Source: Patescibacteria group bacterium (GTDB taxonomy: Bacteria; Patescibacteriota; Gracilibacteria; UM-FILTER-43-11). Taken from it: a stretch of DNA of 64,000 bases. The position numbers and the translations under genes are program-made. Within the stretch, counting starts at the first letter, position 1. Each line of letters opens with the position of its first letter. The DNA is taken from the NCBI GenBank assembly GCA_018813295.1, contig JAHJBZ010000014.1, positions 1 to 64,000 of the forward strand. The letters run 5' to 3'. The notes beneath the pieces were generated by a model. The model was not told the origin of the DNA and did not search any database. It worked only from the letters and a program-made list of their open reading frames with translations. Below are positions 15,948 to 25,390 of this stretch, piece after piece.

Positions 15948-17273
15948 TTATGAGTGCTTAGAAATAATCTCACGAACGACTTCCCGCTCATCCCATGCAA
16001 TCGGCCCTTTATTCATATTTCTAGTGGTGAAGTTGCCCATACCAGTTACAACAATAATATCCCCCTCAGAGGCGTTTTTAACTGCAAATTCTATGGCTTC
16101 GTATCTATCTTCGATGAGGTGGAGATCCTTTTTGAGTTTCTTGATTTTCTTTGCGCCCTCAAGAACTGCCTGCATAATTTGCATTGGATCTTCGGAGTAT
16201 GGTTCTTCGTCCGTGACGATTGTGATGTCGGTGTGTTCTGCGACGATAGAACCCATATCCGGGCGCTTTTTTTTGTCGCGGTCACCACAACTGCCGATAA
16301 TACCGATTAATTTGTTTGGTGTGGTTTCTCGGAGGGTTTTATACAATTTATTTAAAGCATCTGGGGTTAGGGCAAAGTCGACCACAACCTCGAAACCTAA
16401 TGGGCTTGATATACGTTCCATACGGCCCGGTACGCCTTCGAAATTCTCGAGACCGTGCTTGATATCCTCCAGTGATAGTTTGCAGTTTAGAGCCGCTCCT
16501 GTTGCCGCCAGAGCGTTCTCTATGTTAAACCCTCCCGGGACTTTTAACTCGACACCAATTTGGTCTCTTTGATATCTTATTGCAAACTTTGAACCGTATT
16601 TAGAATAAGTGACAGCTTGAGCTTGCAAATCCCCTTCTCCAAACCCATATGAAATTTTTGTGGGACAATCAATTTCTATAAACTCCTGATAAAAACGATC
16701 GGATGAATTAAGGACGAGCCCATGTTGATGTGGAATGTTTTTTGCCACTTCTGCCTCTTTTTGCTTACAGGTTCTAGCAGCAATGTTGAATAGAATTTTT
16801 TTAGTTCTGGCATATCTCTTCATCGTCCCATGGTAATCCAAATGCTCATGAGTGATGTTTGTAAGAACAGCTATAGCAAAAGGTATGCCAAGTAAACGAG
16901 ACTGATGCAATGCATGAGAAGAGGCTTCAATCACAACGTATTCCACGCCCTTTTTCACGCAATTTCTGAGGAATTTTTGTGTTAAAAATGGAGAGAGTGT
17001 TGTTTTTTTGGATTTATTTGCTTTGCTTTTTCCATTTATGCTCAAGGCGACGGTTGATATCATTGCCACTTTTTTTCCAGATGTTCTGAGGATGTTTTCG
17101 ATCATATGGCTCGTGGTGGTTTTGCCATTTGTACCGGTAACACCTATCACAACCATTTTGCGTGCCGGAAATCCATTAACAATTGCCGCAGTTAATCCTT
17201 TTAGCTTATGCCAAAGAATGCGGATGGGGTTGTCGTAGCTGATGATTTTGCGGAGATAATTAATAAGGCGCAT
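15948..17273 (-). CDS. murE: UDP-MurNAc-tripeptide synthetase MurE
   Basis: Mur ligase adding the third residue of the peptidoglycan stem peptide. GTNGKTTTSHMIENIL (P-loop), ASSHALHQSRL, LTNITHEHLDYHGTM and the carbamylated-Lys region YARTKKILF are present, then GGFNIENALAATGAAL and IIGSCGDRDKKKRPDMG. Where meso-DAP enzymes have DNPR, this one has DEEPYSEDP, so substrate specificity (DAP, Lys or other) cannot be read from that motif. 441 aa, slightly short: the N-terminal UDP-binding domain is compact. Start ATG at 17273. An R4 repeat lies just upstream. Confidence 0.88.
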   Translation of the reverse strand: MRLINYLRKIISYDNPIRILWHKLKGLTAAIVNGFPARKMVVIGVTGTNGKTTTSHMIENILRTSGKKVAMISTVALSINGKSKANKSKKTTLSPFLTQKFLRNCVKKGVEYVVIEASSHALHQSRLLGIPFAIAVLTNITHEHLDYHGTMKRYARTKKILFNIAARTCKQKEAEVAKNIPHQHGLVLNSSDRFYQEFIEIDCPTKISYGFGEGDLQAQAVTYSKYGSKFAIRYQRDQIGVELKVPGGFNIENALAATGAALNCKLSLEDIKHGLENFEGVPGRMERISSPLGFEVVVDFALTPDALNKLYKTLRETTPNKLIGIIGSCGDRDKKKRPDMGSIVAEHTDITIVTDEEPYSEDPMQIMQAVLEGAKKIKKLKKDLHLIEDRYEAIEFAVKNASEGDIIVVTGMGNFTTRNMNKGPIAWDEREVVREIISKHS

Positions 17274-17291
17274 AAAGTGCGGGTAAATGTG

Positions 17292-17330
17292 ATTCCCGAC
17301 GGAGCCCCGCTCAGCGGGGCTCCCTCAGTA
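17292..17330. repeat. R4 repeat
   Basis: CCCGACGGAGCCCCGCTCAG with an internal hairpin (GAGCCCCGCT / AGCGGGGCTC) upstream of murE. Longer versions are at 34297-34373 and 39045-39118. Confidence 0.65.
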
Positions 17331-17356
17331 GATATTCAAATTTGATGCAAAGATTA

Positions 17357-17701
17357 TTATATCACGCTTTTGATGTCTTTTGCGATTTGCTTTTTTAGTT
17401 CTTGGAGATCAGTAAATTGTTTTGGAGATCGAATTTTTTTGCCAACTTTAAAGGTAATAAATTGACCGTAAATTTTGTGTGAGAAATTAAGAATGTGTAT
17501 TTCTAGTACCATCGCCTTGTGATGCATTTTTTGGCCAAAATAAAGGGCACCAAGGTATTCTTTTTTACCAATTAAGACTTTACAGGTATATGCTCCGGGT
17601 TTGTTGTAATCAGAAAAACTGCCGATGTTTAAATTGATGGTTGGGAAACCAATTTTTTGTCCTGTTTTTGAACCTGGTTTTACTTTGCGACGGAATTGCA
17701 T
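17357..17701 (-). CDS. Stand-alone riboflavin kinase domain
   Basis: Matches the C-terminal riboflavin kinase half of RibF: GQKIGFPTINL (the GFPT nucleotide/flavin motif), YTCKVLIGKKEYLGALYFG and EIHILNFSHKIYGQFITF with the catalytic-type Glu/Asn region. 114 aa only; the FAD synthetase (nucleotidyltransferase) half is missing, and the ORF has no room for it. It would convert riboflavin to FMN. The start ATG at 17701 sits 12 nt from an R1 palindrome. Whether another gene supplies FAD synthetase cannot be seen here. Confidence 0.78.
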   Translation of the reverse strand: MQFRRKVKPGSKTGQKIGFPTINLNIGSFSDYNKPGAYTCKVLIGKKEYLGALYFGQKMHHKAMVLEIHILNFSHKIYGQFITFKVGKKIRSPKQFTDLQELKKQIAKDIKSVI

Positions 17702-17713
17702 GGGTGAAGAATA

Positions 17714-17753
17714 ATTCTAGAAGGCGCGAATGGCCATTCGCGCCTTCTAGAAT
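17714..17753. repeat. R1 palindrome
   Basis: Perfect 40-bp palindrome (half ATTCTAGAAGGCGCGAATGG) between the thioredoxin-like stop and the riboflavin kinase start; possible terminator, no clear T-run. Confidence 0.75.
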
Positions 17754-17765
17754 CTTTATTAATTA

Positions 17766-18314
17766 TTATTTCCATTTAATCGAACATCCCATTGTTGGGT
17801 GTTGTTCTTCGGATATTGGCTGACCGGATAAAATTGCATCCAAGCCCTCTCGGAGTTCTTGTTTTGTGACGAAAGATTCGTCCTTCCAGTTATCATCTAT
17901 CCGACCATGATAGACAAGCTGTCTTGATTTATCGAAAACGTAAATATCGGGTGTACACTGCGCTTTATAGGCTCTTGCAACTGACTGATCTTCGTCATGA
18001 AGATAGACAAAATTAATGCCTTTTTCCTCCACCCAATCTTTCATCGCGTCAAAAGAATCTTCGGGGTAATTAACTGAATCATTTGCATTAATTCCGATCA
18101 GTTGGACGGACTTATCTGCGTAATCGGACTGGATGGAAATTAGGCGATCGATAATTGCATGAACATATGGACAGTGATTACACATAAAAATAAGCACGAG
18201 GACCTCTTTGTCGTTAAAGTCGGACTGGCTATATGTTTTGCCATCAGTTGCCGGCAGATTGAAGTTGATGATTGATGTGCCCATTGGAAGTTTTAGGGAT
18301 TCTAGTAGGGTCAT
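17766..18314 (-). CDS. Thioredoxin-fold peroxiredoxin-like protein
   Basis: AhpC/TSA/thioredoxin-superfamily protein. The start (LPATDGKTYSQSDFNDK) is typical of the peroxiredoxin-like fold. The redox centre is FMCNHCPYV (CxxC at about residues 44-47), and QCTPDIYVFD supplies the cis-Pro. 182 aa with no signal peptide, so likely cytosolic. The CNHC motif is characteristic of a family annotated only as thioredoxin family protein. Role (general reductase or peroxidase) is not known. Transcribed away from tRNA-Ala. Confidence 0.82.
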   Translation of the reverse strand: MTLLESLKLPMGTSIINFNLPATDGKTYSQSDFNDKEVLVLIFMCNHCPYVHAIIDRLISIQSDYADKSVQLIGINANDSVNYPEDSFDAMKDWVEEKGINFVYLHDEDQSVARAYKAQCTPDIYVFDKSRQLVYHGRIDDNWKDESFVTKQELREGLDAILSGQPISEEQHPTMGCSIKWK

Positions 18315-18330
18315 GTTGAAAAAGATTAGA

Positions 18331-18360
18331 TTGTTTACGAAACTAATTCTATCATATAAA
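18331..18360 (+). promoter_or_regulatory. Promoter of tRNA-Ala
   Basis: TTGTTT, 18 nt, TATAAA, ~17 nt before the tRNA. Confidence 0.5.
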
Positions 18361-18376
18361 ATACCTAAGCAAACGT

Positions 18377-18453
<77 letters not shown>

Positions 18454-19023
18454 TTAAACTTCATACAAATAAACCTTATCCTCCTTCTTAACTGGTTTTA
18501 GGTCGTGGATTTGGAAGGAGTTGGAAATTACACGTGTGCCTGGTTTTAAGGTTGGCCAAACTACTTTATAAAACTGTTTCATGGCGCCTGGAAGGAGGTA
18601 GCAGAATATTACATCAGCGTCTTTGTAATCTTGTTTCCAAATGTTGCCGTAACGAATTTGGGCTTTTGATGATTTGAATACGGACATCAGTTTTCCAAAC
18701 AGATAAAGTGGGATGGAGAGTTCGTAACCGATAGCTTTTTTTACAAATGGAGCTGCTGTAAAAACAAAACGTCCGTCTCCACAACCCAGGTCGTAGACAA
18801 TGTCATCGGGGTCTAGATCAGCGAGAGATATCATTGCTTTATGACGTTTTCGGCTTGATGGAACGAATGGACCGCTTGTGATTGCAGCGTAAACACCCGG
18901 CATAATAAGGAGGCCCATGATGATGATAACAAAAAGAGGATCAATCCAGGTTAAGTTGAAAAAATACATTACTGCAATTAGTGCTGCGCCTATGATGAGG
19001 AGGAAAATTGTGCTTTCAGCCAA
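18454..19023 (-). CDS. Membrane-anchored SAM-dependent methyltransferase
   Basis: Two N-terminal transmembrane segments (~5-20 and ~30-50) precede a compact class I methyltransferase domain. The SAM-binding motif is YDLGCGDGRFVF (~78), followed by an acidic residue in GYELSIP and DVIFCYLLPG. Substrate unknown; the arrangement resembles small membrane-bound methyltransferases of CPR genomes. The start appears to be TTG (19023), with no Shine-Dalgarno. Convergent with tRNA-Ala: the stop codon directly follows the tRNA 3' end. Confidence 0.78.
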   Translation of the reverse strand: MAESTIFLLIIGAALIAVMYFFNLTWIDPLFVIIIMGLLIMPGVYAAITSGPFVPSSRKRHKAMISLADLDPDDIVYDLGCGDGRFVFTAAPFVKKAIGYELSIPLYLFGKLMSVFKSSKAQIRYGNIWKQDYKDADVIFCYLLPGAMKQFYKVVWPTLKPGTRVISNSFQIHDLKPVKKEDKVYLYEV

Positions 19024-19116
19024 TACTTATTACAAAATTACAAAATTATTTATTACAAAATTATCTTAGAGTAAAAACTTCAAATATCAAATAATAATCT
19101 TGTAATAAGCAGAGCG

Positions 19117-20871
19117 TTAATCTTGTAATTTTGTAATCAAGATAGCTCCAGTGTCTGCAGAGGTGACATGGGTGGCATAACGGCCAAGCCAGCCACGTTT
19201 CACTTTGAGTTTGAATGGTTTGAGATCGAGAAGTCGCTTACCAAATTCTTCATCGTTGATATCGAGATGGATTTCTTTTTCGTGGACGTTGATAGTGATC
19301 GAATCGCCGTCTTTTATAATTGCAATTGGGCCGCCTGCAGCAGCTTCTGGAGAAATGTGACCAATACAAAGACCACGTGTACCACCACTAAATCGTCCGT
19401 CGGTGATTAGGGCGGCTTTTATATCTTCGCCTTTTAGGGCCGCGGTTGGAGATAGCATTTCCTGCATTCCGGGGCCACCTTTAGGACCTTCGTAACGGAT
19501 TACAACTACATCGCCATCTTTAATTTGGCGGTTGAGGATAGCCTGCAGTGCATCTTCTTGTGAATCAAAACATTTTGCAGTTCCGGTAAAGTGCATCATG
19601 TCGGGATCGACGCCGGCTGTTTTGACTACGCAGCCTTTTGGAGCTATATTGCCATAAAGGACAGCGAGACCACCAACGAGAGAGAAGGCATCTTCACCAA
19701 TTCTGATTATGTCTCCGTCCGCATCAGGTGCTTTTTTGACACTATCTGATAAGGTTCCTGTGCATGTGACGGAATCCAGTTTTAAAGGTGCTCTGCTGTC
19801 TTGGTGGACGGCTTTTAGTATTGCCGGAACACCGCCGACCTGATCTACATCTTCTATGTGAATTTCGGGACGGGATGGGGAAACTTTGCAGACGTTAGGT
19901 GTAATGTCGGAAAGTTCGTTTAGACGTTCCAGACTATATTCGATACCGGCCTCATTTGCCAGAGCGAGGGTGTGGAGAATTGTGTTTGTGGATCCGCCCA
20001 TCGCAAGATCGAGTATGAAGGCGTTATCGATTGACTGTTTTGTAACAATGTCGAGCGGGCGGATGTCTTTCTTTATCAGACTTGATATGACATCTGGTGC
20101 TTTTTCAAAAAGCTCCATCCTTTCCGGGTTTATTTTATACTTGGTTTTGGTTTTGTTGGACCAGACGGCTGCGGGGATGGTGCCATTGCCAGGCATTGCA
20201 AGGCCGATAGCCTCCGCGAGGCAGTTCATGGAGTTTGCTGTAAACATTCCCGCACAACTCCCACAGGTACGGCAAGCACTGCTGGCCATATCGACTAATT
20301 CTTTTTCTTTGATCTTTCCGGCAGCTTCGGATCCGACTGCTTCGAATACGGAAACGAGATCGGTGTTGTTAGCTCCGGCAAGCATAGCGCCGCCGCTTAT
20401 GTAGAGAGACGGAATATTGAGGCGAACCATGGCGTTAAGCATTCCTGGGGTGATTTTGTCGCAATTTCCGATGCCGATCCATGCATCACATGGGTGAGCG
20501 CCGATAACAGTTTCAATTTGATCTGTGATAAGTTCGCGAGATGCCAATGAATACTTCATTCCAAAATGCCCCATCGCAATTCCATCACAAACAGCTCCGC
20601 CAACATTGCAGTACCAAACGTTGTACCCTTTTTTCTTTAACAGATCGACGAGATATTCGCCTAAAACATTGAGATGAACGTGCCCGGGTATATGTGTGGT
20701 GTAGGAGTTAATAACTGTGATGAATTTTTTCTTTCGATCACTAATGGACTCCATAGTGCCCGTAGCCAGCATAAGCGAAGCTGCGGGAAGCATATGCTTT
20801 CCTTCGGCAACAACACGGCTTCCTTTCTTTTGGATTTGTTCTATCCCTGGGTTGATTGGTTTGTTTGGCAT
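19117..20871 (-). CDS. ilvD: Dihydroxy-acid dehydratase
   Basis: Fe-S dehydratase of branched-chain amino acid synthesis (2,3-dihydroxy-isovalerate/-methylvalerate to 2-oxo acids). All family landmarks are present: [25 protein letters not shown] (cluster Cys), [18 protein letters not shown] (second cluster Cys), MALP-type [34 protein letters not shown] and [15 protein letters not shown]. 584 aa. Other ilv genes are not in the window. An R7 repeat lies immediately upstream, shared with the glycosyltransferase end. Confidence 0.95.
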   Translation of the reverse strand: MPNKPINPGIEQIQKKGSRVVAEGKHMLPAASLMLATGTMESISDRKKKFITVINSYTTHIPGHVHLNVLGEYLVDLLKKKGYNVWYCNVGGAVCDGIAMGHFGMKYSLASRELITDQIETVIGAHPCDAWIGIGNCDKITPGMLNAMVRLNIPSLYISGGAMLAGANNTDLVSVFEAVGSEAAGKIKEKELVDMASSACRTCGSCAGMFTANSMNCLAEAIGLAMPGNGTIPAAVWSNKTKTKYKINPERMELFEKAPDVISSLIKKDIRPLDIVTKQSIDNAFILDLAMGGSTNTILHTLALANEAGIEYSLERLNELSDITPNVCKVSPSRPEIHIEDVDQVGGVPAILKAVHQDSRAPLKLDSVTCTGTLSDSVKKAPDADGDIIRIGEDAFSLVGGLAVLYGNIAPKGCVVKTAGVDPDMMHFTGTAKCFDSQEDALQAILNRQIKDGDVVVIRYEGPKGGPGMQEMLSPTAALKGEDIKAALITDGRFSGGTRGLCIGHISPEAAAGGPIAIIKDGDSITINVHEKEIHLDINDEEFGKRLLDLKPFKLKVKRGWLGRYATHVTSADTGAILITKLQD

Positions 20872-20880
20872 AACTTCTAT

Positions 20881-20972
20881 TAATTTTCAATTTTACAATT
20901 CTCAATTTTACAAATAATTTTCAAGTATCAATTTTCAATCTCTCGAAAATTGCAAAATTGGAAATTGTAAAA
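20881..20972. repeat. R7 AT-rich inverted repeat
   Basis: Arms AATTTTACAATTCTCAATTT and its partner GGAAATTGTAAAATT around a short centre; fills the glycosyltransferase-ilvD gap. Confidence 0.6.
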
Positions 20973-22058
20973 TTATTTAATCGTATTATAAACATTAATG
21001 GTATCAAGTGCCATTCTCTCTGCTGTAAAGTTTTCCTGGACGTGACTGATGGCGGCTTTTTCGATATCGGACTTTTGGTCTGGATTTTGTAATGCGGTAA
21101 GAATTGTTTTCGCAAGTTTGTTGCTATTTGCCGGGGGCACAAGGAGTCCTGTTTTACCGTGCTGAATGATATCTCGGACACCACCATTATCTGTACCGAT
21201 TGTGAGGATGCCGCTTGCCATTGCTTCAACAAGGACTAACCCGAAAGCTTCTTTGAGGGACGGGAGAACGAAGATATCGGAGGCTTTTAGTATTTGTGGG
21301 ATATCTTTTCGCCACCCAAGGAAATGGATGCTGGGACTGGTATATTGTTCTTTCAACTCATCCTCTATGGGGCCACTGCCCACTAAAATTAATTTGAGAT
21401 TGGGGACTTGAGCTTGTAATTTTTTAAATGCTTCCAGAAGATATTTGTGGCCTTTGCGAGGATGAAGTTCGGCGATGCAAGTTATGATCGTATCACCATT
21501 TTGGACAGGCAGATTTGCCTTATTAATATTGTCCAAAAAGTTGTCTATTTCAATGCCGTTGTGGACTAAGGCAAGCCGATTTTTGGGTACCCCATAATAT
21601 TCGCCAAGCAGTCTAAAATTATCCTGACTGATGGTTATAGTTTGGGCGGTTTTTTGAAGGCAATTTTGTTTAATCAGACGTTTGAGACCTGTTAATTCGA
21701 ATGGATCATGTTCGGTTGTAACAATTGGGACATTAGAATGATGTGCGGCAAAAAATGCATAGCGGCAGCTGCCTGGATTCCAAAGATGGAGATGAATTAA
21801 ATCAAAATTGTCGGACTTGAGAATTTTTTTAAGATGAGTGTAGTGCCGCGGGTCGTGTTTGTGGATTGTGGGAAGTGGGTAGACTTTTTCACACCACTTT
21901 TCAAACTCATCGTGCATCTGGTTTATCTTGCTGTACATGCCTCCGTACGCCAGGCTGACTGAATAACTTTTTTTATTAAGGTATTTGGTGAGCAAGAGCA
22001 TTTGTTTTTCCGCCCCCCCAATATTTGGCGTGTCGGTGTAGAAGAGGATTTTTTTCAT
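20973..22058 (-). CDS. GT4-family glycosyltransferase
   Basis: GT-B fold glycosyltransferase of family 4. N-terminal acceptor domain starts MKKILFYTDTPNIGGAEKQ (GGAE loop). The donor domain has HNGIEIDNF, HPRKGHKYLLEAF and the E-x7-E motif EAFGLVLVEAMASG with GGVRDIIQHGKTGLLVPP. Likely transfers a sugar from a nucleotide sugar onto a cell-surface polysaccharide or lipid. 361 aa, cytosolic/membrane-peripheral. No other polysaccharide genes are adjacent, so the acceptor cannot be inferred. Divergent from the large secreted protein gene. Confidence 0.9.
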   Translation of the reverse strand: MKKILFYTDTPNIGGAEKQMLLLTKYLNKKSYSVSLAYGGMYSKINQMHDEFEKWCEKVYPLPTIHKHDPRHYTHLKKILKSDNFDLIHLHLWNPGSCRYAFFAAHHSNVPIVTTEHDPFELTGLKRLIKQNCLQKTAQTITISQDNFRLLGEYYGVPKNRLALVHNGIEIDNFLDNINKANLPVQNGDTIITCIAELHPRKGHKYLLEAFKKLQAQVPNLKLILVGSGPIEDELKEQYTSPSIHFLGWRKDIPQILKASDIFVLPSLKEAFGLVLVEAMASGILTIGTDNGGVRDIIQHGKTGLLVPPANSNKLAKTILTALQNPDQKSDIEKAAISHVQENFTAERMALDTINVYNTIK

Positions 22059-22111
22059 GATTTAATTCTATGCAAATGAGGGAAAAAGAGCAAATTGTTG
22101 ATAATCGGCTC

Positions 22112-22149
22112 CCCCCGAAGGCGCGAATGGCCATTCGCGCCTTCGGGGG
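22112..22149. repeat. R1 palindrome in a divergent promoter region
   Basis: Perfect 38-bp palindrome (half CCCCCGAAGGCGCGAATGG) between two divergently transcribed genes, so it is not at any 3' end and is unlikely to be a terminator. Confidence 0.8.
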
Positions 22150-22182
22150 AACGGTAATTTATCGCGCTTATCATGCTGTAAT

Positions 22183-22211
22183 TTGACATCAATATCCTCT
22201 TTTGCAATAAT
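22183..22211 (+). promoter_or_regulatory. Promoter of the large secreted protein
   Basis: TTGACA, 17 nt, AATAAT; ~93 nt before the ATG at 22304. Confidence 0.65.
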
Positions 22212-22303
22212 AAAGATGTAAATCAGGTATTTTTCTTAGCAAATCTCCAAAAACGGAAACTAATATCAACGCGTTAGCTTTTTAAATCTCTAACAAATTT
22301 ATT

Positions 22304-24925
22304 ATGTTAAATTTGAAAATTTGCCGACGATATTTAGCCTCTATTGTAATTATTGGTTTAATTTTGTCGGTTTTTCCTTTTGGAACAGAATTAGCTTACG
22401 CGAAAGCTGATTATTCATGGACTATTACGAAAAGTTCTTTGAGCGGAAGCACTAAAGACGGAACTAAAACCCATGTTTATTTTGAGGTAAAGAATACGGG
22501 TAAAAAGACGTTTGATTACTATATGACAGATCATGGTAACACGTGGATGGAAACTTATCGTGATGGAGATAATAAAAATGCTTCAAATTGGATGGAATTA
22601 AAACCTGGGAATACACACAAATTTCGCGTTGCACTTGATGGGCGCGATCGTGCTGCCCCCGGAACACACAGAGACACTTTGACCGTTAAGAGGAAGCAGG
22701 GGAATAAGACTTATAATATACCTGTAACTTTTACTGTTATTGCCAAAAAACCAGAAGCCTCTTACCCCAACAGCGCAAGCATTAATGAGACTGTGAGAGC
22801 TGGTGAAAAAGACAAAACAAATTATTTTAAGATTAAAAATTCCGGTGACGACACACTGGTATATCAGCTTTATACAACTCCAAGGGCTGATTGGTTGAGT
22901 TACAGAAGGCCTGATAAAAATTTAGTTAAAAGTTATAAATATTATCTTGAGCCAGGTAACAGCCATACTATTTATGCAGACTTGGATGCCAGTGGAATTA
23001 CCAATAATGCTGATTTAAGGACGGATATGAAAATTGTAACTAATGACGGCACTAAACTAATAGGAGCCCAGATGCATGTTCGACTTCCTTCTGATGAAAA
23101 TGCTCTAAAAAAGCAGAAATTAATCAAGCTGGAGGCAAAAAGTGATGATCCAAGGGATTGGATAATGCGTCCTGATAACAAATTAAGCTTAATATTGGAG
23201 ATCAGAAATACCGGTGGCAGTACCTGGGTGAATAATAGTGACGTGAAATATGGAATTCGTCATGTTGATGGTGTTAATTGGACACCAAGGAGTGAATATT
23301 ATGTAAACTCAGCCAAAAAAACCAGTGACTTATGGATAGTAAAATTACCTATGATTATTCCTGGCTCAACGGATCCAAGCAGTTATACAACTAAATGGCG
23401 AATGTTTAGAGAGGTGAATGGAGTGAAAACCGATTTTGGCTTAACTTTTGAGCAGGAAATTGAGACCGACCCCTACAAAAATGCAGTATCTACCACATTA
23501 AAAAGATTGAGGCATGAAGTAACTGGAGATTATTTATACACAAATAATCCTACCGAAGTTGATTCGGCAATTTTAAATGGATATACGTTTGAAGCAGTTA
23601 TGGGGAATGTTTCTGCAGAAAAATTTGATGGCAGCACTGAAATACATAGACTTTATAAAGATAACCACCATTATTACACAGACGAATATGGTGAATATGA
23701 TGCATTAGTAAAAAGTGGTTGGAGAAATGAGGGCAGTTATTGGTTACATAAAGCTAACAGCAATCAATACGATGTGCACAGGATTTATAGTTTTTACAAT
23801 GGCGCAGGCCGTCATTTAATAAGCAGTAATTCGGGTGGCGAAGGCGATTTTAAACAACATAAAAATGATCTTGGTTATATTGTTAAAAATACCACTGAAC
23901 CAGCTGACATTGCTTTAAGTGCAGAAAGCATTGATTTCGGAACTATATTTAAAGGTGAAACTTATACTGAGACTTTCAGGATTGAAAATACCGGCCAGCA
24001 AATGTTAAGTGGCAATATTTCACCTGATGGACAATTTGGCGTTACCCCGACCTCTTATAGCTTGATCTACAATCAACCGAATCATAATAAAAAAGAAAAT
24101 GTTGAAGTAAAAATTACTCCAAATTCTACTGGTAATTTTTCCGGAAAAATTAAAATAACCAGTAATGATCCTGATGCTGGTGAAAAAACAAAGTGGGTGA
24201 CAGTAAAAGCGAAGGTTGTTGAAAAACCGACACAGCAGGAGTTAAATGAAATAATTGATTATGCCAATACAGGAAAAACTCCTAGCGATAATGTTAAGAA
24301 AATAATAGAGGATTTATCTGATAAACCATATGCTGAGAATTTTGAATTAAGAGATTGGGTATTGGATTTTATTATTTCTATAGGATGGTATAAAGTGTCT
24401 GATAATGAATATTTTGATCCTGTTGCATCCGGCATTTGGTACGATGGCGCACTTGCTTTAAATGCTTTGGGTTATGATACTGCGGCTTATTTATTAAAAC
24501 GTTCAATAAGCACATCAAACCCAATAAGCTTTTCATCTGGCAGCAGCAGCAATATGGATAAGCGTATTGTTAGCCAAATAAGATCCACTTCTTTTTATAG
24601 GAATTTAATAAGTCAAATTGCTTTAAAGCTTGGTGCTGGTGTATATGATAATTTTACTGGTAGTGGCGGATCTACTTTTAGTAGCGGTGATAATACTGAT
24701 TTGTATCTTGGAATATTTAATTTTAGCTATAGCTATACAGTAAAGAGGATTGGCGCTCGTACATATTCTGTAAGTTTTATTATTTCCGATACATATGATT
24801 TTAAGCGTGAGCGATATGACAGCTTTGTTAATTGGGCAAATAACGCAGCTGATTTAAGCCAGGCAACTAATGTTTTGAATGAATATGGAATAAAGATATA
24901 TATAAATGACCTGATAAGTATTTAG
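22304..24925 (+). CDS. Large secreted Ig-like / DUF5648-like protein
   Basis: Signal peptide ~1-32 (ends TELAYAKA). Two BACON-like beta modules follow (~35-155 and ~155-265; VYFEVKNTGKKTF, FKIKNSGDDTLVY). A third Ig-like module (~285-390) has LILEIRNTGGSTWVN, like those in the amidase-SpoIID protein. Next is a DUF5648-type lipase-associated repeat (~395-540; LRHEVTGDYLYT, HRLYKDNHHYYT, HRIYSFYNGAGRHLI). Then a HYDIN/choice-of-anchor-D module (~550-645; IDFGTIFKGETYTETF, ITSNDPDAG), and an unassigned C-terminal ~220 aa. 873 aa, presumably surface exposed and binding in nature; no catalytic motif seen. Domain names are by eye. Confidence 0.75.
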   Translation: MLNLKICRRYLASIVIIGLILSVFPFGTELAYAKADYSWTITKSSLSGSTKDGTKTHVYFEVKNTGKKTFDYYMTDHGNTWMETYRDGDNKNASNWMELKPGNTHKFRVALDGRDRAAPGTHRDTLTVKRKQGNKTYNIPVTFTVIAKKPEASYPNSASINETVRAGEKDKTNYFKIKNSGDDTLVYQLYTTPRADWLSYRRPDKNLVKSYKYYLEPGNSHTIYADLDASGITNNADLRTDMKIVTNDGTKLIGAQMHVRLPSDENALKKQKLIKLEAKSDDPRDWIMRPDNKLSLILEIRNTGGSTWVNNSDVKYGIRHVDGVNWTPRSEYYVNSAKKTSDLWIVKLPMIIPGSTDPSSYTTKWRMFREVNGVKTDFGLTFEQEIETDPYKNAVSTTLKRLRHEVTGDYLYTNNPTEVDSAILNGYTFEAVMGNVSAEKFDGSTEIHRLYKDNHHYYTDEYGEYDALVKSGWRNEGSYWLHKANSNQYDVHRIYSFYNGAGRHLISSNSGGEGDFKQHKNDLGYIVKNTTEPADIALSAESIDFGTIFKGETYTETFRIENTGQQMLSGNISPDGQFGVTPTSYSLIYNQPNHNKKENVEVKITPNSTGNFSGKIKITSNDPDAGEKTKWVTVKAKVVEKPTQQELNEIIDYANTGKTPSDNVKKIIEDLSDKPYAENFELRDWVLDFIISIGWYKVSDNEYFDPVASGIWYDGALALNALGYDTAAYLLKRSISTSNPISFSSGSSSNMDKRIVSQIRSTSFYRNLISQIALKLGAGVYDNFTGSGGSTFSSGDNTDLYLGIFNFSYSYTVKRIGARTYSVSFIISDTYDFKRERYDSFVNWANNAADLSQATNVLNEYGIKIYINDLISI

Positions 24926-24941
24926 AAAAAATAATTTATTC

Positions 24942-24970
24942 TTGAATTGCAAAAGCGCTTATGTTAACCT
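24942..24970 (+). promoter_or_regulatory. Candidate promoter of tRNA-Lys
   Basis: TTGAAT, 17 nt, TAACCT; a small hairpin CACGCT/AGCGTG lies just before the tRNA. Confidence 0.4.
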
Positions 24971-24989
24971 TTCCACGCTAAAAAAGCGT

Positions 24990-25065
24990 GGGTGTTTAGC
25001 TCAGTTGGTAGAGCAGTAGCCTCTTAAGCTATTGGTCCTGGGTTCGAGTCCCAGAACACCCACCA
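24990..25065 (+). tRNA. tRNA-Lys (CTT)
   Basis: Acceptor GGGTGTT/AACACCC, D-arm TTAGCTCAGTTGG, anticodon stem GTAGC/GCTAT with loop CTCTTAA (anticodon CTT), T-arm CTGGG-TTCGAGT-CCCAG, encoded CCA. Confidence 0.95.
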
Positions 25066-25068
25066 AAA

Positions 25069-25296
25069 TTACTTCGCTTTTTCGCCGATCCCAAAAAAGC
25101 TTCTAAATTTATCTCGCATATTTTTTATAAAAGGAAAAACTTCTCCCAAAATATCACACGGTTTTTCCGGAACGTTATAACTTTCCAATCCAAGATAATC
25201 GCGGATGGTTTTTATGAAATTAAGTTTTTCAAGCGGGTGACGGGTATCAATGGCGACACCCTGAAAAGCCTGTGTTGTACTAGGGGCAACATTCAT
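25069..25296 (-). CDS. Small hypothetical protein
   Basis: 75-aa ORF with no recognised family. The sequence is soluble and amphipathic (IKTIRDYLGLESYNVPEKP, IKNMRDKFRSFFGIGEKAK), with a basic C-terminus. It is supported by an excellent promoter upstream (25340-25368) and a short 37-nt leader, and its stop codon lies 3 nt after tRNA-Lys on the opposite strand. No Shine-Dalgarno. Function unknown. Confidence 0.55.
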   Translation of the reverse strand: MNVAPSTTQAFQGVAIDTRHPLEKLNFIKTIRDYLGLESYNVPEKPCDILGEVFPFIKNMRDKFRSFFGIGEKAK

Positions 25297-25339
25297 GTTT
25301 TTGGAGGTAACTTTATAAACTCTCTATTTTTCGGCGGGG

Positions 25340-25368
25340 AGTATATAGATTAAATCTCCAGGTGTCAA
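25340..25368 (-). promoter_or_regulatory. Consensus promoter of the 75-aa gene
   Basis: Minus strand TTGACA, 17 nt, TATACT: one of the best sigma-70-type matches in the window. Confidence 0.7.
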
Positions 25369-25390
25369 GGGTTTTAGGGTTTACGGGTTT

